This document shows positions 52,950-61,102 of a DNA stretch of 64,000 nt, piece by piece (within the stretch, counting starts at the first letter, position 1; each line of letters begins with the position of its first letter). The DNA is from Streptomyces spongiicola (GTDB lineage Bacteria; Actinomycetota; Actinomycetes; Streptomycetales; Streptomycetaceae), in the NCBI RefSeq assembly GCF_003122365.1, contig NZ_CP029254.1, forward strand, positions 3,234,501 to 3,298,500, read 5' to 3'. The notes beneath the pieces were generated by a model. The model ran no database searches, was not told the origin of the DNA, and saw only the letters and a program-made list of their open reading frames with translations. The translations under genes were made by a program, and so were the position numbers.

Positions 52950-53660
52950 TCAGGCCGCCAGGCCGTTGCGCCCCGGCCGCACATCCGGCTCGGGTATGTC
53001 GAGCATCTCGTGCCCCCGCTCCGGCGCCGCCGCCCGCCGGGACCGCACCAGCCGGCCCGCGCCCGCCGAGCGGGCCACCGCCGACACCAGCGGGGTGAGC
53101 AGGGCCTGCGCGAGGGGGGCGAGGAGCAGCACCACCGCCGTGCCGAGCGCGAACCCGCCGATGACGTCGGTCGGGTAGTGGACGCCCATGTAGACCCGGC
53201 AGAAGCCCTCGGCGAGGGCGAGTCCGATCGCCGCGAACCCGAAGCCGCGGCGTGCGACGAAGACCCCGACGCCGATGGCCATCGCCATCGTCGAGTGATC
53301 GCTGACGAACGAGAAGTCGGTCTTCCCGGCCACCAGGACCTCCAGCCCCTGGTGGTCGAGGAACGGTCTCGGGCGTTCCACGAGACCGCGGATCGGCACA
53401 TTGATCAGCAGGGCGATGCCGGCCGCGAGCGGCGCCCAGACCAGCGCGGCGACCGCGCTGATCGAATCCTCGGGGGTACCGCTCCGGCGCACCCGCCACC
53501 AGCACCACAGCGCCACGAGGACGAGGGCGAGCATGATCCCGAACTCGCCGACGAACCCCATGACGCGGTCGAACCACGGCGGAGCCGACCGGGCCAGCCC
53601 GTTGATGTCGTAGAGCAGGCCGACATCCGGATTCACGCCGTCGAGTGCGAGTCCAGCCAT
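52950..53660 (-). CDS. PAP2-family membrane phosphatase
   Basis: A 236-residue polytopic protein with the three acid-phosphatase motifs: RGLVERPRPF (KxxxxxxRP type), FVSDHSTMAMAIG (PSGH type, with Ser-Asp-His replacing Pro-Ser-Gly-His) and CRVYMGVHYPTDVIGG. About five transmembrane helices can be seen. It could dephosphorylate phosphatidic acid or undecaprenyl pyrophosphate (BcrC-type). ATG 53660 is chosen because the upstream extension is not protein-like. It is near the cell-envelope genes. Confidence 0.9.
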   Translation of the reverse strand: MAGLALDGVNPDVGLLYDINGLARSAPPWFDRVMGFVGEFGIMLALVLVALWCWWRVRRSGTPEDSISAVAALVWAPLAAGIALLINVPIRGLVERPRPFLDHQGLEVLVAGKTDFSFVSDHSTMAMAIGVGVFVARRGFGFAAIGLALAEGFCRVYMGVHYPTDVIGGFALGTAVVLLLAPLAQALLTPLVSAVARSAGAGRLVRSRRAAAPERGHEMLDIPEPDVRPGRNGLAA

Positions 53661-53907
53661 CTGCTGCGGCCCCTTGCCTGTGTGTCGCCAGTCGCGGCGC
53701 GCGCCCGTGCGCGCCGCGTTCCGAGACCCCGTGTTCGGTGCGGTCCGTATGTACTGCTCCGGTCCAGGGAACGACTCGTTCCGCGAGTACGTTCCACTCT
53801 CCACGAAACGATCACCATGACGTTATCGAAGGGTGATACGTCGTCGCGGTTCAGGCCAGGGGAGTACGGAGGTTTCCGGCCACGCCCGACACCCCGTCAG
53901 CCGGTTC

Positions 53908-54918
53908 TCAGACGGCGGGCCGTGGCGGGCTCGGCAGTGCCTCGGCACCGTCCCTGGTCACCCGCGTCGCACCGAAGTAGTCCGGGGTGTCGATCCTGTC
54001 GAACCGGATCACCGCCCCGGTGTACGGCGCGTTGATCATATAGCCCCCGCCGACATACAGACCGACGTGCCTGATGGCCCGTGAATCGGCCAGGTCGTCG
54101 GAGAAGAACACCAGGTCCCCGGGGAGCAGTTCGTCCCTCGAGGGATGAGGACCCGCGTTGTACTGGTCGTTGGCCACGCGCGGCAGCTCGATCCCGACGG
54201 TGCGGTACGCGGCCTGGGTCAGGCCCGAGCAGTCGAACCGGCCGCCCTGCTCGGGTGTCCCGTTCCCGCCCCAGAGGTACTTCGTGCCGAGCTTCTGCTG
54301 GGCGAAGTAGATCGCCCCGGCCGCCTGCCGCGACGGCTCCACCCGCCCGACCGGCCGCGCGAAGCTCTTCTCCAGCGTCCGGATGACCTTCACGTAGTTC
54401 TGCGTCTCGCGGTACGGCGGCACCCCGCCGTACTTGATCACGGCGTACGCGCCCGCGTTGTACGCGGCGAGCATGTTGTCCGTCGGGTCACCGGGGGCCT
54501 TCTTCACATACCCCGCGAGCTTGCAGTCGTACGAGGCCGCCGAGGGGATCGCGTCGGCGGGGTCCCACACGTCGCGGTCCCCGTCACCGTCCCCGTCGAC
54601 ACCGTGCACCGCCCAGGTGCCCGGGATGAACTGGGCGATGCCCTGTGCGGCGGCATGGCTCTGGGCCCGCGGGTTCCAGCCGGACTCCTGGTACAGCTGC
54701 GCGGCGAGCAGCGCCGGGTTGATGGCCGGGCACAGGTTGCCCCACTTCTGCACCAGCGGCTGGTACAGGGCGGGGACGGCCCCCTTGGCCAGCGCCACGG
54801 CCCCCTTCGCCCCGCCCCCGAGTCCCGCGGCGGCGGAGAAGGTCCCGACGACGAGCAGGGCGATGAAGCCCAGGCAGAGCCCGACGGCCCCGCCTGCGAC
54901 GACCCACGCCTTACGCAC
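53908..54918 (-). CDS. Bifunctional lytic transglycosylase / NlpC-P60 endopeptidase (VirB1-like)
   Basis: A 336-residue membrane-anchored wall hydrolase. One transmembrane helix (residues about 6-28) precedes an SLT domain (LLAAQLYQESGWNPRAQSHA with the catalytic Glu; AQGIAQFIPGTW) and a C-terminal NlpC/P60 domain (FDCSGLTQAAYRTVG with Cys; IRHVGLYVGGGYMINAP with His). This SLT plus NlpC/P60 pairing is the hallmark of VirB1-like enzymes of Gram-positive conjugation systems (CwlT, PrgK). It lies beside the T4SS-like cluster. GTG 54918 is preferred, with GGAGG ten bases upstream; TTG 54924 is an alternative. Confidence 0.92.
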   Translation of the reverse strand: MRKAWVVAGGAVGLCLGFIALLVVGTFSAAAGLGGGAKGAVALAKGAVPALYQPLVQKWGNLCPAINPALLAAQLYQESGWNPRAQSHAAAQGIAQFIPGTWAVHGVDGDGDGDRDVWDPADAIPSAASYDCKLAGYVKKAPGDPTDNMLAAYNAGAYAVIKYGGVPPYRETQNYVKVIRTLEKSFARPVGRVEPSRQAAGAIYFAQQKLGTKYLWGGNGTPEQGGRFDCSGLTQAAYRTVGIELPRVANDQYNAGPHPSRDELLPGDLVFFSDDLADSRAIRHVGLYVGGGYMINAPYTGAVIRFDRIDTPDYFGATRVTRDGAEALPSPPRPAV

Positions 54919-55397
54919 CGTCAATCATCCTCCACCGCACGGCAGTCCACCGCTCGCCAGTGTAGGTGCGGAGCACCCGGTTCCGGGGGCGCACGGGGGT
55001 CCCGGTGAAGCACGGCGGCGGGCGCCGGACGAGGAGAGGGCGGGCCGGCCGGGCCGGCGGGGCGGGCCGGGAGCCGGTCGGCGCCGCGCCCGGGACCCGG
55101 GCATCAGGCGCAGGCACCGTGACCGCTACCGCGACCGTGAACAGAGACCGTGGACGCGACCGCGACCATGGGCAGAGACCGCGACCGCGAACAAGACCGC
55201 GACCATGAACAGGCACCGCGACCGCGAACGTGCGCACGGGGACCGTCGCCGGGCACGGTGGACCGCGCACGGTGGACCGGGCCCGGTGGACCGCGCACGG
55301 GCACCGGACGCGATGACGGTCCCGAGGGCTGTTCCCACCGGTTACCCGCAGGTAGCGTGTGGCCGGTACACCTGTCCGCGGCGAGAGGCGGCCCCTC
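54919..55397. repeat. 480-bp divergent gap dominated by CGCGACCGTGAAC-type repeats
   Basis: About 55100-55310 consists of interleaved CGCGACCG, ACCGTG, AACAGAGACCG and GGTGGACCG units, with a period near 6-18 bases. No gene is supported. Promoters for the transglycosylase (left) and thioesterase (right) must flank it; GTAGCGTGTGGCC near 55352 may belong to the thioesterase promoter. Confidence 0.7.
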
Positions 55398-56189
55398 ATG
55401 ACGGAACTCCCGGCGTTCTACGAGCGGATCTCCGAGGACCGTTTCTCGCCGACCGAGCACACCCGCGGCCCCTGGGACGCCGGATCGCAGCACGCCGGAC
55501 CCCCCGCGGCGCTGCTCGGCCGCGCCCTGGAGGAGCGGCCGGGCGCGCGCGCCGACATGCGGCTCGCGCGCGTGACGTACGAGATCGTCCGCCCCGTGCC
55601 GATCCGCCCGCTCGAGGTGACGACGACCGTCCTGCGGACCGGGCGCGGCGTGGAGATCGTCGAGGCGGCGCTCGCACCCGAGGGCGGGGCGCCGGTGATG
55701 TTCGCCCGCGCCCTGCGCGTCCGCACGCTCGGCGAGCCGGGACCGGCCGTCTCCGAGGCTCCTCAGGTTCCGTCGCCGGGCGGGACCCCGGAGACGCCCT
55801 TCCTGGCCGTGCCGTGGGACGTCGGCTATCACACGTCCATGGACGCCCGGTTCACCGAGGGGAACTTCCGGGAACAGGGCCCCGGAACCTGCTGGATGCG
55901 GATGAGGATGCCGCTCGTGTCGGGGGAGGAGATCCGCCCGCTGGACCGCGTCCTCGTCGCCGCCGACTCCGGCAACGGCATCAGCAACGTCCTGGACTTC
56001 GAGCGCCAGGTGTTCGTCAACGCCGACCTGACGGTCCATCTGCACCGGCACCCGGCGGGCGAGTGGGTCTGCGTCGAGGCCCGCACGAGCGTCGACCCGG
56101 CCGGCATAGGCCTGGCGGACGCCCGGCTGCACGACGAGAAGGGCCCGATCGGCCGCAGCGCCCAGAGTCTCTTCGTCGCCCCTCGCTGA
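55398..56189 (+). CDS. Acyl-CoA thioesterase-like protein (double hotdog)
   Basis: A 263-residue protein with the tandem hotdog layout of the actinobacterial TesB-like thioesterase family: PWDAGSQHAGPPAALLGRAL near the N-terminus, VTYEIVRPVPIRPLEV, then the second half GPGTCWMRMRMPLVSGEEIR, DSGNGISNVLDF and a final GPIGRSAQSLFVA. The His-Ala-Gly-Pro-Pro turn and the late Asp/Asn-Gly are typical. The substrate is unknown. ATG 55398 was chosen at the start of protein-like composition. Confidence 0.85.
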   Translation: MTELPAFYERISEDRFSPTEHTRGPWDAGSQHAGPPAALLGRALEERPGARADMRLARVTYEIVRPVPIRPLEVTTTVLRTGRGVEIVEAALAPEGGAPVMFARALRVRTLGEPGPAVSEAPQVPSPGGTPETPFLAVPWDVGYHTSMDARFTEGNFREQGPGTCWMRMRMPLVSGEEIRPLDRVLVAADSGNGISNVLDFERQVFVNADLTVHLHRHPAGEWVCVEARTSVDPAGIGLADARLHDEKGPIGRSAQSLFVAPR

Positions 56190-56346
56190 GGAGACCCGCC
56201 GCCGCGACGCCGGCGGCGCGGTCCGGACCCCCGCCACCCCGGACAGGTGGTCTGGACCAGCCGTGGTTACGCTGTGTCACGCAGCCGGGAAGGCTGTGAA
56301 CCAGCCCGCCGTTCGACCGTCGGGCGACCAGCACCAGGAGCAGGAC

Positions 56347-56490
56347 GTGCAGAACCTTCAGAACGCGGAGAGCAGCGCCAGGACGACGGGGCGCAACAGC
56401 GACTCCGGGGGAACCATCGCCGCCGTGACCGTCATCGCCCTGATCGCCGTGGCCATCGGGCTGCTCGGCTACCTGGTCGTCGGCCGCTGA
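56347..56490 (+). CDS. Small single-pass membrane protein (47 residues)
   Basis: GTG 56347 follows AGGAGCAGGAC. A Gln/Asn/Ser-rich cytoplasmic start (VQNLQNAESSARTTGRNSDS) leads to one transmembrane helix (AAVTVIALIAVAIGLLGYLV) and ends VGR. GTG 56296 is an alternative, longer start. It lies between the thioesterase and the T4SS-like cluster but is cut off from the cluster by a strong terminator. Function unknown. Confidence 0.65.
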   Translation: MQNLQNAESSARTTGRNSDSGGTIAAVTVIALIAVAIGLLGYLVVGR

Positions 56491-56503
56491 CCGTACCGGG
56501 GTC

Positions 56504-56536
56504 GCGGGGCGGAGCCGGAGTGCGGCTCCGCCCCGC
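56504..56536 (+). terminator. 13-bp stem terminator
   Basis: GCGGGGCGGAGCC (56504-56516) pairs exactly with GGCTCCGCCCCGC (56524-56536) around a seven-base loop, 14 bases after the 47-residue protein's stop. Confidence 0.88.
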
Positions 56537-56851
56537 GCACATGGCCTCCCGCCGGACGCCTCCGCCCCGCTCCGGCGGCGCCGCCGCACCCGTTTCGGGC
56601 CCTGGGTGCCACAACGACAGTCATTGCCCGAAGTCACGCTGCGTGATACACAGAGTGACGAAACGTGTCTTCCCGCCCGTCCCGGCCGCACGGGCAACCG
56701 CAGGTCAGAGCGACCGGACCGGCATCCATGCGCGGATCGGGTAAAGAGAGCCGCCAAGTCGGCGCACGCGGACGGTTTCATCAGCGAAGATAGAGGTGGC
56801 CTGTGCCGTGCGGCAGGGGCGTACAACTACCCAACAGGGGCGGTGAGTTAT
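56537..56851 (+). promoter_or_regulatory. Upstream region of the T4SS-like (cmd) cluster
   Basis: No gene is supported; rightward frames are short and atypical. GC content is lower around 56600-56660 and 56770-56850, with TACAACTAC at 56822 as a possible -10 and AGGGGCGG as a distant ribosome site. A promoter for the cluster is expected here. Confidence 0.4.
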
Positions 56852-57160
56852 ATGTACCTGGCGGCTGAGAAGGGCGACATCACCACCATCATCGGCGGAA
56901 TCGCCCCGAACTGGGGACCCTTCGGCAGCCTCGGGAACGAGGCGCGCGTGATGATCGAGGTCGTGATGGCCGTCGCCATCCTGCTCTGCCTGGGCATCGC
57001 GATCTGGGGGGCCGCGAAGCAGCGCATCGGCGCCACGGCCCTCCGCGACACGTTCAGCGCGGAACAGGGCAAGGGCCTCATCGTCGCCGGCCTGACCGGC
57101 GTCTTCATCATCGGGTCACTGGGGACCTTGTTCACCATCGTGTACGGGATGGCCGTCTGA
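56852..57160 (+). CDS. Small two-helix membrane protein of the T4SS-like (cmd) cluster
   Basis: A 102-residue protein with hydrophobic helices at about 34-56 (VMIEVVMAVAILLCLGIAIW) and 77-100 (LIVAGLTGVFIIGSLGTLFT), joined by a basic/polar loop. Size and topology resemble VirB2/TrbC-like pilin or small channel subunits of conjugation systems, but there is no sequence signature. It is the first gene of the cluster. From memory it is the SCO4131 equivalent in S. coelicolor (cmd cluster). Confidence 0.75.
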   Translation: MYLAAEKGDITTIIGGIAPNWGPFGSLGNEARVMIEVVMAVAILLCLGIAIWGAAKQRIGATALRDTFSAEQGKGLIVAGLTGVFIIGSLGTLFTIVYGMAV

Positions 57161-57330
57161 CACCCCGTACCGCTTCCCGTCCACCCCCGACACCACCCGT
57201 CCGTCGCGCCCACCGGCAGAGGTTGCGTCCCCCTGATGTCGAGTCACCACACTCCGCCCGCACCGCGTACAGCAGGGCTACCGTCGTACTACGGCACGGC
57301 AACGCACACGGCTGAGGGGGCGCCTGCGGC

Positions 57331-58155
57331 ATGAGCTACGACGACGAGACCGACGGCTTCGGCAGCGGCGGGGCGGGTCAGACCCGCACCCGCCTCCCCG
57401 GGGGAGGCACCGGCGACGTCTACGGCGGTGCCCGCAGGCCCGCCCGCAACTCCCGCTCGCTGGTCATGGTCGCGGGCGTGGTCGTCCTCCTCGTCTCCGC
57501 CATCGCCTTCGCCAACCGCGGTGACGGCACCGTCTCCCCCGGAACCACGGGCACGGCCAAGGGCACCACCCCCACCGCGGCGACCGGCATCCGCCCGGTG
57601 GCGGGCAAGCACGCGGGCATCCCCGCGGGGTACACGAAGGACCAGCAGGGGGCGCAGAGCGCGGCGGCGAACTACGCGGTCACGCTCGTCTCCGCCGACA
57701 TCCTCAAGCCGGACCGCCGACGCGACATCGTGCGTCAGCTCTTCGTATCCGACCAGGTCGCCGAACTCGAGGCCCGATTCGACAGGGCCTACGGCAGGGA
57801 ATTCCTGGACAGGGTCGGCCTGGACGAGAAGGGGAACGCGGCCGACGGCCTGACGTACGTGTCACGCACCGCTCCCGTGGGCACCAAGGTCACCCGTTAC
57901 ACGGACCACTCCGCGTCGGTCGAGGTCTGGTGCACGGGTGTGTTCGGGAGCGCCGGGATCGGCTCCACCAACCCCGTGACCAACGACTGGTTCACCATGG
58001 CCCTGGAACTCCGCTGGGCGAACGGCGACTGGAAGGTCGAGAGCTTCTCGCAAGAGGAAGGGCCCGCGCCGGTGAACGCCGACCGCACGGCCTCCAACGC
58101 CGACGAGATCGCCAGGGCCGTCGAGGAGTACGGAGGGTTCACCTATGCCCGGTAA
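57331..58155 (+). CDS. VirB8-like membrane protein of the T4SS-like (cmd) cluster
   Basis: A 274-residue bitopic protein. A Gly/Asp-rich cytoplasmic segment of about 43 residues precedes one transmembrane helix (LVMVAGVVVLLVSAIAFANR) and a 200-residue extracytoplasmic part. The C-terminal half (ADGLTYVSRTAPVGTKVTRY; NDWFTMALELRWANGDWKVE) looks like the NTF2-like fold of VirB8/TcpC proteins, which scaffold conjugation channels. The assignment rests on topology and pattern, not on a motif. It overlaps the next gene by 11 bases. Confidence 0.72.
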   Translation: MSYDDETDGFGSGGAGQTRTRLPGGGTGDVYGGARRPARNSRSLVMVAGVVVLLVSAIAFANRGDGTVSPGTTGTAKGTTPTAATGIRPVAGKHAGIPAGYTKDQQGAQSAAANYAVTLVSADILKPDRRRDIVRQLFVSDQVAELEARFDRAYGREFLDRVGLDEKGNAADGLTYVSRTAPVGTKVTRYTDHSASVEVWCTGVFGSAGIGSTNPVTNDWFTMALELRWANGDWKVESFSQEEGPAPVNADRTASNADEIARAVEEYGGFTYAR

Positions 58156-59509
58156 GGTGCGATGCCTGGTTTCAGCCATGTCGGTGCTGGGTGCCGCCCA
58201 GGGAGGCGTCTTCCTTCTCGCCACACGTGTGTATGCTGCACCGACCCCCGGCCCGACACCGTCCCCGACCGCGGACGACTGCGAACTCATCGTCGGCCCC
58301 GCCCGCGACTACTGCGAGGACGGTGAATCCGGCGGAGCCGCCCGCCGCGGCCCCTCGCTCGACGACCCCGCCGGCGCCCTCGACCCCCTCTCCTCGCTCG
58401 CCCGCGGCTGCGCCGACGCCGCCGCCTGGGTGGTCGACACCCTCTCCAAGGCCGTGAAGTCCACCGCCGAGGTGGACTTCACCAACACCACCTTCCTCGG
58501 CCAGTACGCCGTCGTCTTCGCCGCCGCCACCTTCCTCACCCTCGTGCTCTGGCTGCTGGCCGTCGCCAAGCGCGCCATCCGCGGCGTCCCCCTCACCACC
58601 GCGCTCTCCGAGGCCGTCGGCTTCCTCTGGCTCACCGTCCTCGCCTGCGCCTTCACCCCGCTGATCCTCTACACACTCGTCTCCGCGACCGACTCGATCA
58701 CCGACGTGATCGCCCAGGGCACCGGCGGTCAGACCGACGTGTTCTTCGGCAGCTTCAAGGAGGCGCTGCAGAAGGGCGACGACATCGGCGGCGGGCCGAT
58801 CATGCTCATCGTGGTCTCACTGGTGACGATCGTCGCCGCCGGCATCCTCTACCTGGAACTCTTCCTGCGCGCCGTCCTGCTGTACGTGGGCGCCCTGCTC
58901 GGCGTCGTCGTGTACTCGGGGCTCGTGGACAAGAACATGTGGGGCCACGTCCGCCGCTGGGCCGGAATCATGATCGCGGTGATCCTCGTCAAGCCGGTCA
59001 TCGTCATCGTGCTCGGCCTCGCCGGGGCGCTGTCCGCCGAGGACGGACCGGACTCGTTCTCCGCGGTCGTCACGGGACTCGCCATCATCCTGCTCGCGAT
59101 CTTCGCCTCCGCGATGATCTACCGCTTCGTCCCCGGGTTCGGCGACGAGATCGCCGCGTCCCGCAACAACCGGATCCAGAACGGCGCGGAGAACAAGGCC
59201 GCCGCCGTCATCAGTTCGCCCGCCGCCCTCGTCTCGCAGGGCATCAAGACCCACAGCAGCCGCACCCACCAGCAGGGCGGGGGCGGCACCGGGGGCGGCA
59301 GCGCCCCGAGCCCCGTCGCCGGCGGAGTCGCCGCCCACAGCACACGCGGGGCCGGATCCGCCACCGCGAGCGGGGGCGGCGCAACCGCCCCCGTCGCCGC
59401 ACCCCCGCCCCGCAGCCCGGGCCCGGGCGGCACCCCGCACAGCCACCGCCGGAGCCCCGGCAGCACCACCGGCACAAGCACAGGAAGCACAGGAGGTGGA
59501 GGGCGTTGA
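58145..59509 (+). CDS. VirB6/TrbL-like polytopic membrane protein of the T4SS-like (cmd) cluster
   Basis: A 454-residue protein. A signal-like hydrophobic start is followed by a Cys-containing extracytoplasmic loop and about six transmembrane helices between residues 118 and 330 (QYAVVFAAATFLTLVLWLLA; LELFLRAVLLYVGALLGVVV; IAVILVKPVIVIVLGLAGAL). The last 100 residues are a Gly/Ser/Pro/His-rich disordered tail. This layout matches VirB6/TrbL channel proteins of Gram-positive systems. It overlaps both neighbours (11 bases with the VirB8-like gene, 4 with the next), showing tight coupling. Confidence 0.78.
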   Translation: MPGKVRCLVSAMSVLGAAQGGVFLLATRVYAAPTPGPTPSPTADDCELIVGPARDYCEDGESGGAARRGPSLDDPAGALDPLSSLARGCADAAAWVVDTLSKAVKSTAEVDFTNTTFLGQYAVVFAAATFLTLVLWLLAVAKRAIRGVPLTTALSEAVGFLWLTVLACAFTPLILYTLVSATDSITDVIAQGTGGQTDVFFGSFKEALQKGDDIGGGPIMLIVVSLVTIVAAGILYLELFLRAVLLYVGALLGVVVYSGLVDKNMWGHVRRWAGIMIAVILVKPVIVIVLGLAGALSAEDGPDSFSAVVTGLAIILLAIFASAMIYRFVPGFGDEIAASRNNRIQNGAENKAAAVISSPAALVSQGIKTHSSRTHQQGGGGTGGGSAPSPVAGGVAAHSTRGAGSATASGGGATAPVAAPPPRSPGPGGTPHSHRRSPGSTTGTSTGSTGGGGR

Positions 59510-61059
59510 CGACGCAGTCCCCGGCCATCGCGCCCCGCCGCACCTATCTGGTCGGCCGGGCCCGGCCGAACGCCATCATCGGCAAGAACCGCGAGACCGG
59601 CGAGATCGCCCTGATCATCGCCGGCGCCTTCCTCGGCATGATGAGCGGACTGCTGGTCCCCGTCCTGTCCCTGCGCATCGTGCTGCTCGCGGGCTTCCCG
59701 CTGCTCGCCCTGGCCGCCGTCTACGTGCCGTACAAGCAGCGCACCTTCTACCGCTGGTACGAGATCAACCGCAGCTACAAGCGCACCCTGCGCCGGGGCA
59801 CCGTCTACCGCTCCGGCGCCATGGAGGCGGGCACCCGCATCGACGGCCGCGAGGTCGAGATCGGCCCGCCACCCGGGATCGGCCGCATCGGCTGGCTCGC
59901 CGCCCCCTTCGGCCCGGACGAGATCGCCGTACTGCTGCACGCGGACCGGCGCACCGTCACGGCCGCCATCGAGATCGAGGGCCCCGGCGTCGGGCTGCGC
60001 GACAGCGAGGACCAGGAAGCCCTGGTGGACCGTTTCGGCACCCTGCTCAAGCACGTCGCCAACGGCGACGGCTTCGTGACCCGGCTCCAGATGCTGGCCC
60101 GTACGCTGCCCGCCGACCCCGACGCGCACGCCAAGGACGTCGCGCAGCGCGGCGACCCGGGCGCCCCCGGCTGGCTCCAGCAGTCCTACGAGCAGCTCCA
60201 GTCGATGGTCTCCACATCCAGCGAACAGCACCGCGCCTACCTGGTCGCCTGCATGCACTACACCAGGGAACTCGCCGCCGAGGCCCACGCCATGGCCCGC
60301 GCCGCCCGCCAGGCCACCGGATCAAGACGGCTCGACAAGGACGCCGGCCTCGCCGTCGTCATGGCGCGCGAGCTCACCGACATCTGCGCCCGCCTCGCCG
60401 AGGCCGACATCCGCGTGCGCCAGCCCCTCGGCCAGGCCCGGCTCGCCTCCCTCGTGCACTCCATGTACGACCCGGACCACCCCGTCGACCACATCCAGGC
60501 CATGACCAAGCGCAACGCGTGGCCCGCCGAACTCGACGCCGTGGAGCCCGGCTACCTCCAGGCCAAGACCCGCGAGTCCGCCACCCGCGCCCCCTGGTGC
60601 CACGCCACGGCCTGGGTGAAGGAGTGGCCGCTGACCCCCGTCGGCGTCAACTTCCTCGCCCCGCTGCTCGTCCACACCCCGGACGTGATCCGCACCGTCG
60701 CGGTCTGCATGGACCTGGAGCCCACCGAGGTCGCCATCGAGCGCATGCTCACGGAGAAGACCAACGACGAGGCCGAGGCCAGCCGGGCCGCGAAGATGAA
60801 CCGCACCGTCGATCCCCGCGACATCGCCGCGCACGGCCGGCTCGACCAGCGGGGTGAAGATCTCGCCAGCGGCGCGGCAGGCGTCAACCTCGTCGGGTAC
60901 ATCACTGTGTCGTCGCGTACGCCCGAGGCCCTGGCCAGGGACAAGCGCACGATCAGGGCCTCGGCGGGCAAGTCGTACCTGAAGCTGGAGTGGTGCGACC
61001 GCGAGCACCACCGGGCCTTTGTCAACACGCTGCCGTTCGCCACCGGCATCCGCCGATAG
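59506..61059 (+). CDS. SCO6880-family protein (VirB3/VirB4 N-terminal-like)
   Basis: A 517-residue protein. TTG 59506 follows AGGAGG with nine bases spacing and overlaps the previous stop codon. After LVGRARPNAIIGKNRETGE two adjacent transmembrane helices (about residues 27-65) look VirB3/PrgI-like. The soluble remainder (for example AVLLHADRRTVTAAIEIEGP; WPLTPVGVNFLAPLLVHTPD; NLVGYITVSSRTPEALARDK) resembles the N-terminal, non-ATPase half of VirB4 proteins. It fits as a split VirB4 whose ATPase half is the next gene. NCBI calls such proteins SCO6880 family, from memory. Confidence 0.82.
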   Translation: MTTQSPAIAPRRTYLVGRARPNAIIGKNRETGEIALIIAGAFLGMMSGLLVPVLSLRIVLLAGFPLLALAAVYVPYKQRTFYRWYEINRSYKRTLRRGTVYRSGAMEAGTRIDGREVEIGPPPGIGRIGWLAAPFGPDEIAVLLHADRRTVTAAIEIEGPGVGLRDSEDQEALVDRFGTLLKHVANGDGFVTRLQMLARTLPADPDAHAKDVAQRGDPGAPGWLQQSYEQLQSMVSTSSEQHRAYLVACMHYTRELAAEAHAMARAARQATGSRRLDKDAGLAVVMARELTDICARLAEADIRVRQPLGQARLASLVHSMYDPDHPVDHIQAMTKRNAWPAELDAVEPGYLQAKTRESATRAPWCHATAWVKEWPLTPVGVNFLAPLLVHTPDVIRTVAVCMDLEPTEVAIERMLTEKTNDEAEASRAAKMNRTVDPRDIAAHGRLDQRGEDLASGAAGVNLVGYITVSSRTPEALARDKRTIRASAGKSYLKLEWCDREHHRAFVNTLPFATGIRR

Positions 61060-61102
61060 CGGCTGACACGCACCGACACGCGCCGATAGGGGCCCTCATC
61101 CG

